Shown here piece after piece: positions 13,677 through 25,804 of a DNA stretch of 64,000 bases. Source of the stretch: Casuarius casuarius (lineage: Eukaryota > Chordata > Aves > Casuariiformes > Casuariidae); NCBI GenBank assembly GCA_003342895.1, contig PTFA01000198.1, positions 767,905 through 831,904 on the forward strand. The letters run 5' to 3'. The notes under the pieces are model-generated. The model was not told where the DNA came from, did no database searches, and saw nothing but the letters and a program-made list of their open reading frames with translations. The position numbers were made by a program, and so were the translations under genes. The stretch's first letter is position 1. The number at the start of each line of letters is the position of its first letter.

Positions 13677-13792
13677 ATCGTAGACAGAAGGAAGCCTCAC
13701 GCCCTGTCACTCCTGAGCTCAGCGAAGGGCTGAAAATCCTCTTCTCCCTCATGCAAGTGCATGAGGAGGAGAAAGCACTTCACAGGATTAGG
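13677..13792 (+). CDS. Candidate internal coding exon, gene not recognised
   Basis: The segment follows CGTCCTCTGCACAG, a moderate 3' splice site, and ends at AGG|GTATTG, a weak donor. It is 116 nt: two bases that complete a split codon, then 38 codons, ending exactly on a codon boundary. The split-codon phase matches the phase-1 end of the segment at 7243, and the phase-0 end matches the only usable frame at 17671. The peptide starts RRQKEASRPVTPELSEGLK and continues ILFSLMQVHEEEKALHRIR. The second half has hydrophobic spacing suggestive of an amphipathic helix or short coiled coil. There is no recognisable domain. A 9-bp palindrome lies inside it. Without conservation data this could be a chance open frame. 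Confidence 0.3.
13747..13766. repeat. Near-perfect palindrome (9-bp arms, 2-nt loop)
   Basis: CCTCATGCA (13747-13755) and TGCATGAGG (13758-13766) are exact reverse complements around AG. Outside the arms, pyrimidine-rich CTTCTC and purine-rich AGGAGAAAG continue the pairing imperfectly. Confidence 0.85.
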
Positions 13793-16700
13793 GTATTGAA
13801 TGCGGTCAGCTGGCTTACAGCAGGCAACATGAGTTAACATTAAATACTATATATAAAAATTTGAAGTCCTTAAGGAAGGTTTGTAAACATACAGGGAATG
13901 TATTATTTCTGTTAGTATAAAAAGCCCTAAGGTATAAATGCTAGTTTGAAAAATTATATTCACTTTAAATAGTGACAGTAGATGACTGTAGGCCTGACTG
14001 CTCCCAGGCACACTGGCTTAGGTGAGCCTTTCATAATTCAAATGAATCAATGAAACACTTCAGAAAATCAGAATACGGTAGTAGAGTTTACACCTTTAAA
14101 CTCCACTAGAACCAAAAAGACATTTCTCATAGGCTTTGGATTAAATTTCTAGTTAACTATTAAAGTCCTGAGGAAGCTAACTGTGTTGTTCTGCTAGCTG
14201 ACTTACCGTATTTGATGATTTAAAAAATACATGGGGGGAAGTCTGCTTTCAGAATTCACCTTTTCTGTTCAAACCGTTTTGCTAATTAGAATCGTTTCTT
14301 CAATTTTTTTATCTGATCTCTGGCAATTAGCTTTAATTTCTCAAACACTTCGAAGTTTGATGAAAGGAGTATACAAAACAGAGACTTTTGAAATAAGCAA
14401 ACAGATTTTTAGGAACTAGCACAAGTCCAACAAATATGTTGAGCTTCCTGTTAATGAGGTTGAAACATTTCATGAAAACGTATTAGAAAGAGTTAGATTT
14501 AACCTTGGCTTTGTAGTTATATCTAACCCAAAAAACTGAGAGGTTTTGCATTTTAAGTATATTTAGCATCACAGTGTCTCTGAGAAAGTAACATCGTTAC
14601 TGAAACAGGAAAACTGAAGTTCAGTGAAATATAGGTATCCATATCCCGTGAGGATGCCAGCCTAAGAGGTCTGTCACAGGTTACACAGATCAGTTTCTCC
14701 TAAGGTCCTGGGAGCATCTGATTCAGGTGATGTGTACGTCTTGTCTGCAGAGAGCAGCCAATGTCAGCTTGGATAGCCTTTATTTCTGTCTAGATGGAAT
14801 TGGGCAGTTCTTTGGGCTAGGACTTGATACGGAGTATTTCATCACTGCCTTTTCCTTTGAGGAGTAATTCAATGGTTTTAGTCCTGTCCACACAGATCTG
14901 CACTTGTTGGTTTGCCTTTTTCATAATGTAATTGCCTAGACAAGCTAAATTGCAGAACAGAAATTACAGAATCTTTTTCTTGCCAAGCTTCCAGATCTGT
15001 TTTAGGGGACTGCCTGTCGGTCTGTCTGCCTTTCTCTCTTTTTTTTCTCCTCCAGCTTTTCTTCGGATACTTTTTTGGCAGACTCAGAGATTCATAAAAT
15101 GGTACCTTCAGTGCATCAGTACAAAACTGTTGGCAAGCTGATGACACACATTATTTCCTGATGGCTCAAATTTTATGGTCCTGCTTTGTTACTTTGTGAT
15201 TTTTTTCTTGTACTTCATATGTCTCTTGGGTCACTATTATAGAAAATTAGCAGTACTACAGCTTTTCTGTATTAGCAGGAATGCACAAAGAGAACTCATA
15301 CGATTAAGATTAAGCCAGGACCTACCAGTCTAACATACATATAATCACCTTGTTTAAATAGGGATAAAAGCAGTAATTATCCAGTAAGTTTGGTAAGTAC
15401 GAGGAAAGCATTCTGAAGCCATGGAAGGTTCCCAGAGATAACAGGCTGTAAAGCAGTCGAGATATCCCATTTGGCTTTCAGAAGCAGCCAATGGTTAATC
15501 TTATTACAATGACAGATTTTATCTCGGCTGAATTTTCAAAGGATTTTCTGTAGAGAAGTGAGCAATTAGGAATTGGTAAAATTCCAAATATTAGCAATAT
15601 CACTTTTTTTTCCATCTGCATTGTGTTTTAAAATTAAAATGTAGGCACTGGTTTAACAACTTGAAATACAAATGTGATGTGATTTTCCATTTACCTAGGG
15701 TGTACCATAATGCAGTATTTGTAATTGTATATATGTAGTAACAAGGATTTGATGCAATAAAAATCTAGCCTAAAAGTCACAGACAGTTTTGGGAGGAGAA
15801 GAAGCAGGTGAAGGAGACACAAGACTTTATAGCAGTGCATCACTAAAAATGCAGGATACTTTTTACCTGCAAATTCCTCAGAGGAGCTTAACTTCATCGA
15901 TCTGAAAAGTTGAGAGCTCTCTCTACTCTCAGAATTTAGGGCTTTATTGAAATCGTTCTTATTTTATTAATTACAGTTGTTAAATTCTTTAAACCAGGGC
16001 TTCTAACTGAGAGGAAAGTAGCAGGTGTCAGGGGTTTAGCTATAGTGTCACATGAAAGAGACTGAGAATCCCTGCTGTAAATAAATGGGGCATTTTTCTT
16101 CTCTTATTGCCCCAATATAACTGTGAACTATGGCAATAAATTCATCGTGATTTTATCTACAGAATAATAGGCATGAAAGAATTGTGCCTACATTGCATGC
16201 TAATCTAAAAACTGGAATGTGGCTTACTCGCAGAGGACTGGTTTTCTGGAAAGTGAATCTCGAATATATCTCTGTATGAATACTTATACTGAAATCTCCA
16301 CTAAAAGAAGATTAAACCTAACAGAAATAAAGCAGAAAGTTTAGATGGTTCACACACAAGGATTGGGGAGATGGGGGTGTATGTGGAAAAGAATCAAAAC
16401 CTCACCTAATTTCAGAAGAGAAATACTATTTCCCACCAGATCTCATTAATAAACCAAATTTTAACAAACTGTGGTTGGAATGTAAATGGAAATACCTTCT
16501 GTTTTGCTCTTGTGGCTGCTGAAATTCAGCTAACAAGTTACATGGCAGTTTCCAGAAGAAAAGAGGAGTAGAGCTGCTCTCCTCACCAGTGTTTTTTGAA
16601 GAAACTGTTCCTCATGATCAAGACCACAGTATTTGAGCTATTTCTGCCATGTTACTTCCCCATGCAGTTACTGTGGTACTTGCAGCCAACTCTTTATCAA

Positions 16701-17670
16701 GCCCTTTGAGATATATGAAGTATAAGAAATGCTTAATAGAGCCAAATTTTATACTATTAAGTTTTAAAATCCCACCCACAGAATAGAAATGGGGGATTTG
16801 TCTATGACTCCAGCCTTGATTCAAGCTATTTCTCATTGTCTATGGATTGAAACATGGAGAAAAGTAAACTGAAATGCATAAAATGAAACATATAAGTAGT
16901 CTGACTTTTCAGCAGAATTTTTATTTTTATGAGAATAGAGAGATTAGGTTGTCAATGAGACTGCAAAAAAGGAACCTAAATGGGCATATATATTTGGGTT
17001 TTAGGGATGAGCTTGTATGTTAGAGAAGAAAATATTTGTAGCTGTAACAAATACATGGTATCTTGTCACAAAATTATCCGAATTCTCAAGGGACAATAGT
17101 AAAGGATGAGAAAGAGGATCTGTTTCTTTTTATACTATACCATAATTTATGTTAAAATAGTGAAAAATTATATATTAAGTCAAACATGATACTATATGAA
17201 AAATTTTTACTATGTAGCCACATATACTTTTCAAACTGTAAGTGTAAAATATGATTGCCTTAGTCTAAGTGAGTCATAGTTGCCTGATCGAAGGTTAGTG
17301 AAATTTAAGTTTCTAAGTTACTTAGATGCTTTTAAAATTTTCTCCCTGCTTTTCACAGTATATTACTAGGATCAACACTTAAAAGATATGACTGGAAAGA
17401 TCTGTAGTGCCAATGGCTTTGTTTAAAGACAATGAACCCTGAAGTAGTTATGAAAAAAGCCAAGAAGCCAGAAGGGAAAAAATACAACAGCATGAAGGCC
17501 AAGAGGGAGAAAATGTAGATATCAAGCAAAATGTCTGGCAGCCTGCCCAGGCAAAATTTTCCATACATATCAAGGTCAGACATCACAAGTTTTTCTGAGG
17601 ATAAATCTTGTATATGAAACAGGAGTTATCTAAACAAGCCATGAAAGACGCTTGCTTTCTCCTTCCCAAG
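13793..17670. other. Putative intron between exon-like segments
   Basis: On the single-gene reading this is an intron of about 3.9 kb with an excellent 3' end (TTGCTTTCTCCTTCCCAAG). I see no named repeat inside. Around 14600-14720 there is a very weak resemblance to MIR core sequence, too poor to call. The minus-strand open frame at 17353-17586 is hydrophobic and lies opposite a purine-rich stretch. I regard it as a compositional artefact. Confidence 0.3.
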
Positions 17671-17903
17671 GATATTGTGAATGCTAATGAGAACACTTGG
17701 AGAGTGACTGAGGCAGCACGTGCCGACGAGGCACCCGCAGACGACGGTTAACACTAGGATCAGCAAGCGTGAGCTGTCGACGGCAGACTCCCCGCAGTTG
17801 CCCAAGAGGATCCCGGAGAAATATGAGAAGAAAAAGGGGTCATATGACCAGAAAGGCACCGCGGTTCTGTGTAGGGTTGTCCTGGGCAAAAGTCTAGGAA
17901 GAG
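17671..17903 (+). pseudogene. Exon-like coding segment with a +1 frame change
   Basis: It has a strong pyrimidine tract and AG at 17669-17670 and a good AGAG|GTAAAA donor (GT at 17904-17905). The frame from 17671 reads DIVNANENTWRVTEAARADE and runs to a TAA at 17749-17751. A second frame, open from 17708, reads RISKRELSTADSPQLPKR, then IPEKYEKKKGSYDQKG, then TAVLCRVVLGKSLGR, up to the donor (end phase 1). The other two frames close within a few codons of the acceptor, so a full-length coding exon requires a one-base shift somewhere in 17708-17748. The segment is richer in GC and CpG than its surroundings, and third positions in the second frame are mostly G or C. That supports real, recently selected coding sequence. 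The ending VLCRVVLGKS resembles the 'LFCRVTLGKS'-type strand of tankyrase/PARP catalytic domains. This similarity is short and may be fortuitous. It could be a decayed exon, an exon of a live gene with a base-call error, or a non-canonical splice. Confidence 0.5.
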
Positions 17904-20900
17904 GTAAAATAATATTTTCATGTGGCAGGAAATTGGATCAGCTGCCTTCTGCTTTCTCCTAGACGTCTTGGCTTACGCATTGCTTCTTATTTTATATGTG
18001 TAATTACAAGCTTCTTTTTAAATACAATTTCCAGTGTAAAAATTGCAGAGATGCCACAGCAGTGACAAACACAGAAGGGTTTCATGAACTGGTGTGCTCA
18101 TGTGTGGTGTCCCTTTTCGATTAATCATATATTTGTGTTCAACCTTTTATTTTCTTCTTTTTCCTAAAGCAAAGATCTAGGAGTTGACATGGACTTTATA
18201 CTCTCCATACTTTTTATACTTTAGGAATCCATTCCTTGACAAATGACAGGAAATTAACTTTTTCTAATGTGAACATGTATCAGCCATCCTGCATATTACT
18301 ATTTATTGCTATTTCTACATAGACAGAGTTCTGCTGTTCTTTCCATCTCATCTCCCAATTTGTGGTATCCTTCAATATTCCCTTCTTAAAAGCACTTCCA
18401 CAAAGAGTCAGTTCAGAGGCTGGAATCAATATGTGAATTACAGATTGGAGAACTTGTGTGAAAAAGTGAGGGAACAAGACATCATGGTGGCTCATGCTGT
18501 CAACCAACAATAACTGTTTGTAATGGATGGAAAATATGAAGTATTGAAATGATTGTAAGAGTGGTTCCTCTTAACATTTATAGCCTAGCAACGAGTTGAT
18601 AGAGACCTGATTTGATTATAGTTTGCCTGAAGTAAGCAATCATTCAGTGGGATTAAACCAGATTATTGAAATAAACAAAATACAAACTGCTCTCCACGCT
18701 GGTCTCCTCCATTATCCCCTTGACTTCTCTGTGGGTTCCTTCTGGGGTTCTCTAGTGTGCTTTGCTTTTTCTAGCACAATTTAATTCATGTAAATCATTT
18801 CAGTTTGACTCTCCAAGTCTGAATGTTTGGGAAAGGTGCAGACAGTTTTAATGCTTACTTAAACCTCCTAAGCTTTTAAGGTTGGTTCTGAATGTTTTCA
18901 CCCCATTTTTCCTAAAAGTCTCAGAAGCCTAACTGACTTCAGTGATAAAAACACATGCATAAGAACAATATTAGAGGTATCTCTCAGTCGGTGATAGGAA
19001 TTTCACTCTTTCAGTGGCAAACAATATTAACACATAGTGCTACCTGTTAGCTAGATAAGAAAGGGCAGGTATTGGTATGTAGATGCAGCTTCATGTAAGG
19101 CCAGCAGGTAGCCAGTCTTCTCAATATGATAGGGAAATCTGAATTTAGATATGCTTTAGCTTAGGCTAACTTTATTTTGTGTCCTCCTGGACTCCCTGCT
19201 CATCCTCACACATGCTCTGTGAAGTTGGAAAGCAGTTTAGGGCTCTGGAAGTTTCCCACTGGATGTTGCTAAGGGAGCGAGTGGCTTTCTTGCACTGCTG
19301 AGGAGCAGGATGCTTCTGTGGGGAGCACCATGAATAAAACCAACATAAATTCTAATGGTGGTAAAGACTGAATTATGCAAGTACTCAGAGGGTGTGAAAA
19401 ATCTGTCTGAGCACACTAAATTAGTACAGAATCTAACTTTTTAAGTAGCAGTTACCACTTTGCTGTCTGCTGGCAAAACCATCTTGATAAATGCAATACT
19501 TGCAAGACTTTGAGTCTCTTCTTCAGTCCTTGAATTTTTTTGACATGTATAAATTAAAGAGAAATCACAAGCACAACTGCAGGGCCAGCCTTTTCCAAGG
19601 TTTGTAAAGAGACCAATGCATAAAGAAACAGCCATAAGTAGATCTATAAGTTGCAGTATTTCATAGGACATTGATCCAGTAGTTGTTCTTATTTTCCTGG
19701 GTGTTATCTTGGGCCTGTGTTTATGAACTCTGGGGTAATGAAAGAGTTAACCCAGGTTACAATTAAAGAGCAGTAGCAACTTGGCCCAGCTGTAGGAGAT
19801 AAAAGACCAGGAAGAGGTGAGGCAAGTTTTCCTTAGAGAGACAACATTTGAAAGAGCAGAAGCAGTGTGATCTGGTTTCAGAAGAGAACAGAAGTAGTTT
19901 TGGATTCTGAAGGACATTCCCAGGCTGTGGAGGTAAGCTGGGTTCTTGAGAAGGGCTGTGTATCTGCTTTGAGGGAAAGGGTTTCTGTTACGTGGCCTTT
20001 GGAAGAGAGTTTTGGCAGCAATGCTCTTGAATAAGTTGATTTGTTTGTGGTTTGAGTCTATATTGCTTTTCAGGACAGCGTTTTGTAAGATTGCCCTGCA
20101 GACTTCTAATATGGCATGCATAGGCTCTAGAAGAGTAGTTAATTGCACACACAGATACTGTATATGCGAAAAGTCTGATGCTGGACGTATCAGGCCTCTT
20201 ATCAGTGTGGAAAATGGAGTGTTGTTGACTTGGCTGCCTAAGGTTATGTTGAATTTCAAAATGTAAACCTGATAATTCAAGCAATTCATGACACTAGTAG
20301 CTCTCATCCTGAGGGATGGCTAAATGCTTTAGAATTGCTTAAAATCCCTAAAAGATCAGATACAAGCTAAGACTGCTGCACTTCGGCAGTAAAGTTTGGA
20401 GAATAGTCTGATTGTATTTTCATTTTCAGGACGATGATGTTTTTCAGGTATAATTTTTCAAAGCTGTGGAGTTGTTGTTGTTGTGTTTGTTACCTGTCGT
20501 GCTCAGATGTGGGTCTAGTTTGCCTGTGTGATGCTTTCCTGCACCCATGAACTCTTGGGAGTCTTGGCTCCCCCTCTGATAATTGCTGGCTTTGCATTCC
20601 TTCCTCTACTTGGGCAGTAGTTGTTTTAAAAATCATACATTTATATAAAATGCTGAATCTTCTACCTAGTTGTAATTGCAGTTCTTGTGCTGTTCTTACA
20701 TGTGTCAGTATTTTGTGCTGTAACTCTCAGGACTGATGGAGTCCTACTTACAAGCAAATGACTGAATTATTAAAAGCTTAGCAATTTGGTTATGAACCTG
20801 TCATGTAGCCAAAGTTGTTCTTGTTTTTGTGATCATGACTTTCCCCCTTGCTTTGAGAAAAGTACACTTATTTGTATATTTGACCTCAGGACTAGATTGG

Positions 20901-21635
20901 CTAATGGCTCAGTAGGGATCCCTAACCTAGGTTAGATATCGGAAGCAAAACAACTGCATTAGTTGTGTTGCAACTTAGTTGTGTTGCAGGTGGCTTCTTT
21001 CCAGTAACAGGCTAGCTAGCTTGGGTATGCTTGCATGGCAGTTCACACTTTCTTTCTGCTAAATCTTAAGACCATCTGTCTAGCACTCAACTGAATTCTC
21101 GATAAGACTCTTGACAATGGAGAAGTGTAGTGTTTTATTTTGACAAATTTTTTGACTGATGGGATAAGACTTATGGTGATGCTGAGCAATAGGAATCATT
21201 TTTGTATAGTGCCTAGGTTCAAGTTGAAGTCTTTGTCATTAATATTGTCTAGTCCATGAGTCCTACTCGGGGAACTTTGGTGCCTGTTATTCAGGATGTT
21301 AAGCAACTCCCCAAATAGTCCAGCCTTGTCCTCTAAATTCTGAACTGCTGCGAGGCTTCTGTGGTGGATGTCTCTTTAGTGCTTGTTACTCATGTATGTG
21401 TCAAAAGGGAAAATGAGCAAGTAGGCACAATAACGGTAGAGTTTTCTAGCATAGCTATTTATTATAAAGAAAAACACTTGTTCACAAATTACAGAGCAAT
21501 TTTTTTGTAACAAACACTTTTCTGTAGAAGTTCATTCTTCTTTGGGAGATACTGACTAAGTTTTAAACTTTCAAGCATGAGAGCTAAAAGTAGGAGTGTC
21601 CTGGGTTTTCTAATTTTAAGTAAATCGGACATTTT
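17904..21635. other. Non-coding stretch with one long minus-strand open frame
   Basis: No continuation of the exon-like series was found: I looked for a phase-1 acceptor followed by a coding-like frame and saw none. On the minus strand 19747-20307 is open for 186 codons, the longest in the window, but the peptide has no recognised domain, signal or repeat. A two-copy direct repeat TTAGTTGTGTTGCA lies at 20959-20988 (period 16). The 19680-20260 part reads like an old interspersed element that I cannot name. Confidence 0.4.
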
Positions 21636-21710
21636 CTGTGTCTTTGGACAAGTCAGTTGACCTACTTGTGCTTCACTCAACCCAGCTGGAAAATTGGATA
21701 AAGACTAGGA
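21636..21710 (+). repeat. MIR-like SINE fragment
   Basis: The order TGTCTTTGGACAAGTCAGTTGACC, then TTGTGCTTCACTCAACC, then GCTGGAAAATTGGATAAAGA follows the MIR core. That core reads 'TGACCTTGGGCAAGTCACTTAACCTCTCTGTGCCTCAGTTTCC...CTGTAAAATGGGGATAA' in the same orientation. The copy is diverged by many substitutions and one small insertion. Confidence 0.55.
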
Positions 21711-24700
21711 CTTCAGAAAAACCTGAATGTTGTAGCTAAGCTTACTCCAGCAAATACTGAAAATACAGTGCACAGGTGATCGTTATAAAAGTTCGGTGTT
21801 CCCATGTGCTGATCTACTGAGCAAATAATGTCTTGCAGTTATAGTAGCATGTTTAAAAAAAGAAAAGGGGAGGAGGAGTGGATAATTTTACATAACATCT
21901 ATATCTTCCAGTATTCTTTCTCATGTAAACCTAACATTTTTAGAGCTAACCCTTCATGTTTTTTCTCCTTCCCAGACTTCCTTCATCTCATACAAATGCA
22001 CAAAGTTTCTTTGTTGCTATGTTATTATGTACCTAGAGATATGTTCTCATGAGTATAAAGCCAAACTCCTTGTACAAAGAAGTACTTATTACAAAGCAGA
22101 AGTAATGCAGGGCACAGGTTTGTGAGAGTATCTGTTGAACACCAGTGTAAAATAGCTGTAAGACGCTACCAGCTGAGGATAGCACATTTGCACATGGGTT
22201 TAGCCACTGCTCTAGTATTCTTTTCTCTGATTGTCATGTATGGTTTCAAGTCCTTTAGGAAGGCAGTGGAGAGGCTCAGGAAGGAATGGATTTTCTCCAG
22301 CTCTGTTCCTTCTAGGATTCAATCTGAAGCCTTTTAGTACTATTCATGTTGGTTTGCATTCTTAGAAAATTCTCAGAATGATGAGTGTGAGAGCCAGGAA
22401 AGGAGCTGTGGGCTGTACACGGCAGTCATGGTGCTCACTTGATATGTACCATGATGGTAAGCATAGACCAGAGAGCGATACATTAGCCAAGGCAGAAAGT
22501 TTGAACCAAGAACTGCACAATGAGATCCTACCCTGAAGATAATAAATGGGTGAGATAACATGCTTGTGTCACAAACCGTGAGGAGGAATAGAGGCTGCCC
22601 ACTTGAGAGAAGGCAAGGCATTAGGAGTGGAGGAATGAACCTCCCTCGGTTGCTGGGGCACACTGCTCCGAGCAGCCTGCAGGACAGGCACCATGGCAAG
22701 CCTTCTGTGATCTGGCAGGGCAGGACCATCGCCACTAACAGCTCTGGGAGAGTAGTTTTTATTATTTCTTACTCTTGAATAGCTGCTGTGGAGGAGCACA
22801 ATGCATATGGAGCACTGACATTTTCACTTGCAGAAGAGAAGACAACAGAATGTGGGCAGACCCTCAGCTGTGTATTTTGTCACTACCTGATCAGTTTATA
22901 CCAGCTAAGCAGCTGCCCCTGCATTAGTCAAAGCAAGACCTAAATTCCATATGCTTACCCCACCATGTAAAAGGCTCTGTGGCTCCTGTGTTTCTAATGG
23001 CTGATGGAGTGGGTAGTTCTGTTTATCGCTCCCCCAGAACATGTCAGATGAATGTGTAGTCAGCTGTCACAGCCTTAAAAGGCTGTACACCCCCAAAGGC
23101 ATCGCGCAGCTCCAGGAGTTTACTCTCCTTTTTCTGCTTAGGAACCTGATGGAAACAATACAGAAATCTGAATCTTTGTGCACCTAGAAAATGATGAAGC
23201 CTTCATGTACCCTGACATTTGCGGTGAGAAATATTGTGTGTTATTCCTATGTTAGTCCAACTTTGCATAACAGTTTGGCTGTTCTCAGCAGAGGAAGTAC
23301 AGATGGTGACTCCTGGCAGGCAGTGTTATTGGAAGACATTATATTGCATGTGTACAGGTTGTTAAGCTAACTGACAATTTTTACGCAGCATAGACTGCTG
23401 AGATTTTAAAAATCACAGAATTATCAATTGCAAGTCAGAGGTCGGCTGGTTCCCTAAAAGGCTTAAAAATCCTAGTCCGGTAGCAATGGTGCCATATGTT
23501 CTTCGCTGCTAGTCGCCTCGAAATCACAGGAGTGAGAATCAAGAGCCAGTTGTCTGTCGTAATTGGATTGCAGTGAAATACGGATGCATTGCCTGTGAGC
23601 CATTAGGTGCACAGGATATAATGCAGCATGGAAATGGTCCAAATCTCCCCTGATCAATACTGGGGGGAAGTCAAGGAGCTTTCTAGCCCTGAATGATGTT
23701 TCTCAGTGAAAAGAGGGAATTGGATAGGCCTGTTCAGTCCCCAGCTGAAAAGGATCACCATCGGGGATGAGGTGTTCTAGAGCAGTACTGCTGGAACTGG
23801 GGTTAGATCCATTTTTATGATTAAAAAGATGAAGTAACCAGCATGCTAATGACATTTTCAATGGAAGAAATTGCAAATAGACTTTTGAGTGGAGCAAACT
23901 AATCCGGAAGGCTTGAGTAAAATTACAAATATGAGCTAAAAATAACAAAATGGGACTTATGAGAAATAAAACTCATCTTCCTCTTTGAGGGAAAATCATC
24001 CTTTGCATGGATACTCCATTTGAAGAAGGAAGCTGACTACTAATAAGGCTAAATGCTAGGGCTAATAATGGATAACTGCAATGTGTGCTAAACCTCTTGA
24101 CAATATCAAACACCCCTTAAAATGTGAGCAGTGTTTCCTTCTATTCCATCTTGCACCATACTAGTATATGGCTGGGTGCACTAAATGTGGCAGGACTACA
24201 GTTTCATTAGGGCTCTCCTCTTTAAGAGAAAGCATTTTAGTGTTGAATACAATTCCTCATCCTTCTCTGTTTCCTGGGAAGGAGGGATAGTTGTTTTTCA
24301 GAGGCTTTGGAATGTCAGGATTTAGCCCAGAATGAAGTGCTGCATCCTGGGACCAAGATTTTAATAAACTGGAGACTGCTGTTCTCTTTAAGATGGTAAA
24401 GAAACTAGAACAGATGAGTAGATGAGTTTAATCTTCTTTAAAATTGTGATATATACTGTAGATATGGGAGAAGATGATTTTTGTACAACTGCTTGAAAGG
24501 GATAAAGCTTTAAGGAACAAAAAGGTACAAAATTTGAAGGTAAAAGAAGAAATCTGAAATTGATACCAGAAGATTAATATAAGTGAAATCTATTAAGGAT
24601 GTGAAACAGCTGTTTGAGGAAGTGGAGTGGGAAAACTACTATTTAGAAGAATTTAAACTGAAATAATACTGGCACAAAAAGGAGTTCTATGTATATGAGT

Positions 24701-25804
24701 GTGCAAGGAAGAAAATGGATGGATTAAAAAGATGTTATACTGATGTTTAACCTCTGTGGCCGATGTAGAGAATTCTGTCATTCTAATTTTTAAATTAATG
24801 CTTTAAACTATTTCAGTGTTTATCTGCCTATAAAGATGAGAAACTACCATCTGATAAAGAAATCAAGTGCTTCTCATGCAATTTGAAATTGCAAACATTT
24901 GTTTTATTTTTCCTCTTGTTGATGTATTACTGAAAATAAGACAGAACTCAAGACGTATGTTCTTCCATCCAAATATCCTTATTTACCATGTGAAACTAAG
25001 AAAAAGATGTTTATTTCCTGCAATGGCTGAAGATGTATCCAATCAGCAAGTTTACATCTCAGTGATGCTTGGATAGGCCTATGTCAACTGAACCAAGTAT
25101 AGAGAAAAACAGTTGATTAAACAATAGCTGAATGGTCTGAACTATTAACGCTATAAGAAAATGGTTGTTACTTGAAACAAAAGATAGCTTCCAAAGGATA
25201 GAATTGTTTTAGTAAGCCGCAACTCAAGTAAAATATCTTAAGGCCAAATTCTGGGGATATTTATAGGCCGAATGGTTAAAAACAAACTCAAACTTAGATA
25301 AGGTCATGTGGTAGATCACAGTAAAAGTTAGAAAGGGTCCTAGACACCTGGAGTTTCCGTTCTAATCACTCTTTGCCAAATGGCTTTTCTGTCAAGTGGG
25401 AAGTCTTTTGTGGGACTCATCAAAAGAAATGTACTAAAATTCTTTGGAGAAAATGTTTATTTTCTTTTGTAATGATCTCGATGACTTCTAAGTATGAGTC
25501 AGATACCCTGGTAAAATTTGTTTATTGTTCTAAACTCTTCCTGAGCTGGAATTCCAGAAACAGATCTGATACTAAATGTAATACAGTGATGGAAATCTTC
25601 TATTAAAACTTAGATGTGGAATAAAACACTATGATATTCCTAGACAATTTACTGTAGTGTTCAATTATTATTAGAAAGTTTCCTAATACATTAACTTCAG
25701 CAAGGAAGGTATAGACTAAGTTTATCTCTTTGTGACCTTTCTACATGGTTATGGAGAACTATTTTATTTGAAAGTTTTTCTTCAGGCTTTCCTCTTTTTT
25801 TCTT
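21711..25804. other. Non-coding stretch, nothing recognised
   Basis: The open frames here are below 125 codons and show no domain or splice context. A modestly GC-richer patch at about 22560-22740 gives overlapping short frames on both strands, typical of composition rather than coding. I identified no repeat. Confidence 0.45.

Noticed and set aside
14600..14720. Weak MIR-like text (GAAACAGGAAAACTGAAG ... GTTACACAGATCAG)
   Set aside because: Only isolated words match and spacing is wrong for a confident SINE call.
17353..17889. Two hydrophobic minus-strand open frames (17353-17586 and 17626-17889) that look like membrane protein pieces
   Set aside because: They lie opposite purine-rich or coding-like + strand sequence, whose complement encodes Phe/Leu/Ser-rich strings. 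Stops separate them and no splice signals link them on the minus strand.
19680..20260. Possible LTR or other dispersed element
   Set aside because: No paired terminal repeats, primer-binding site, polypurine tract or target duplication could be seen, so no element class can be assigned.
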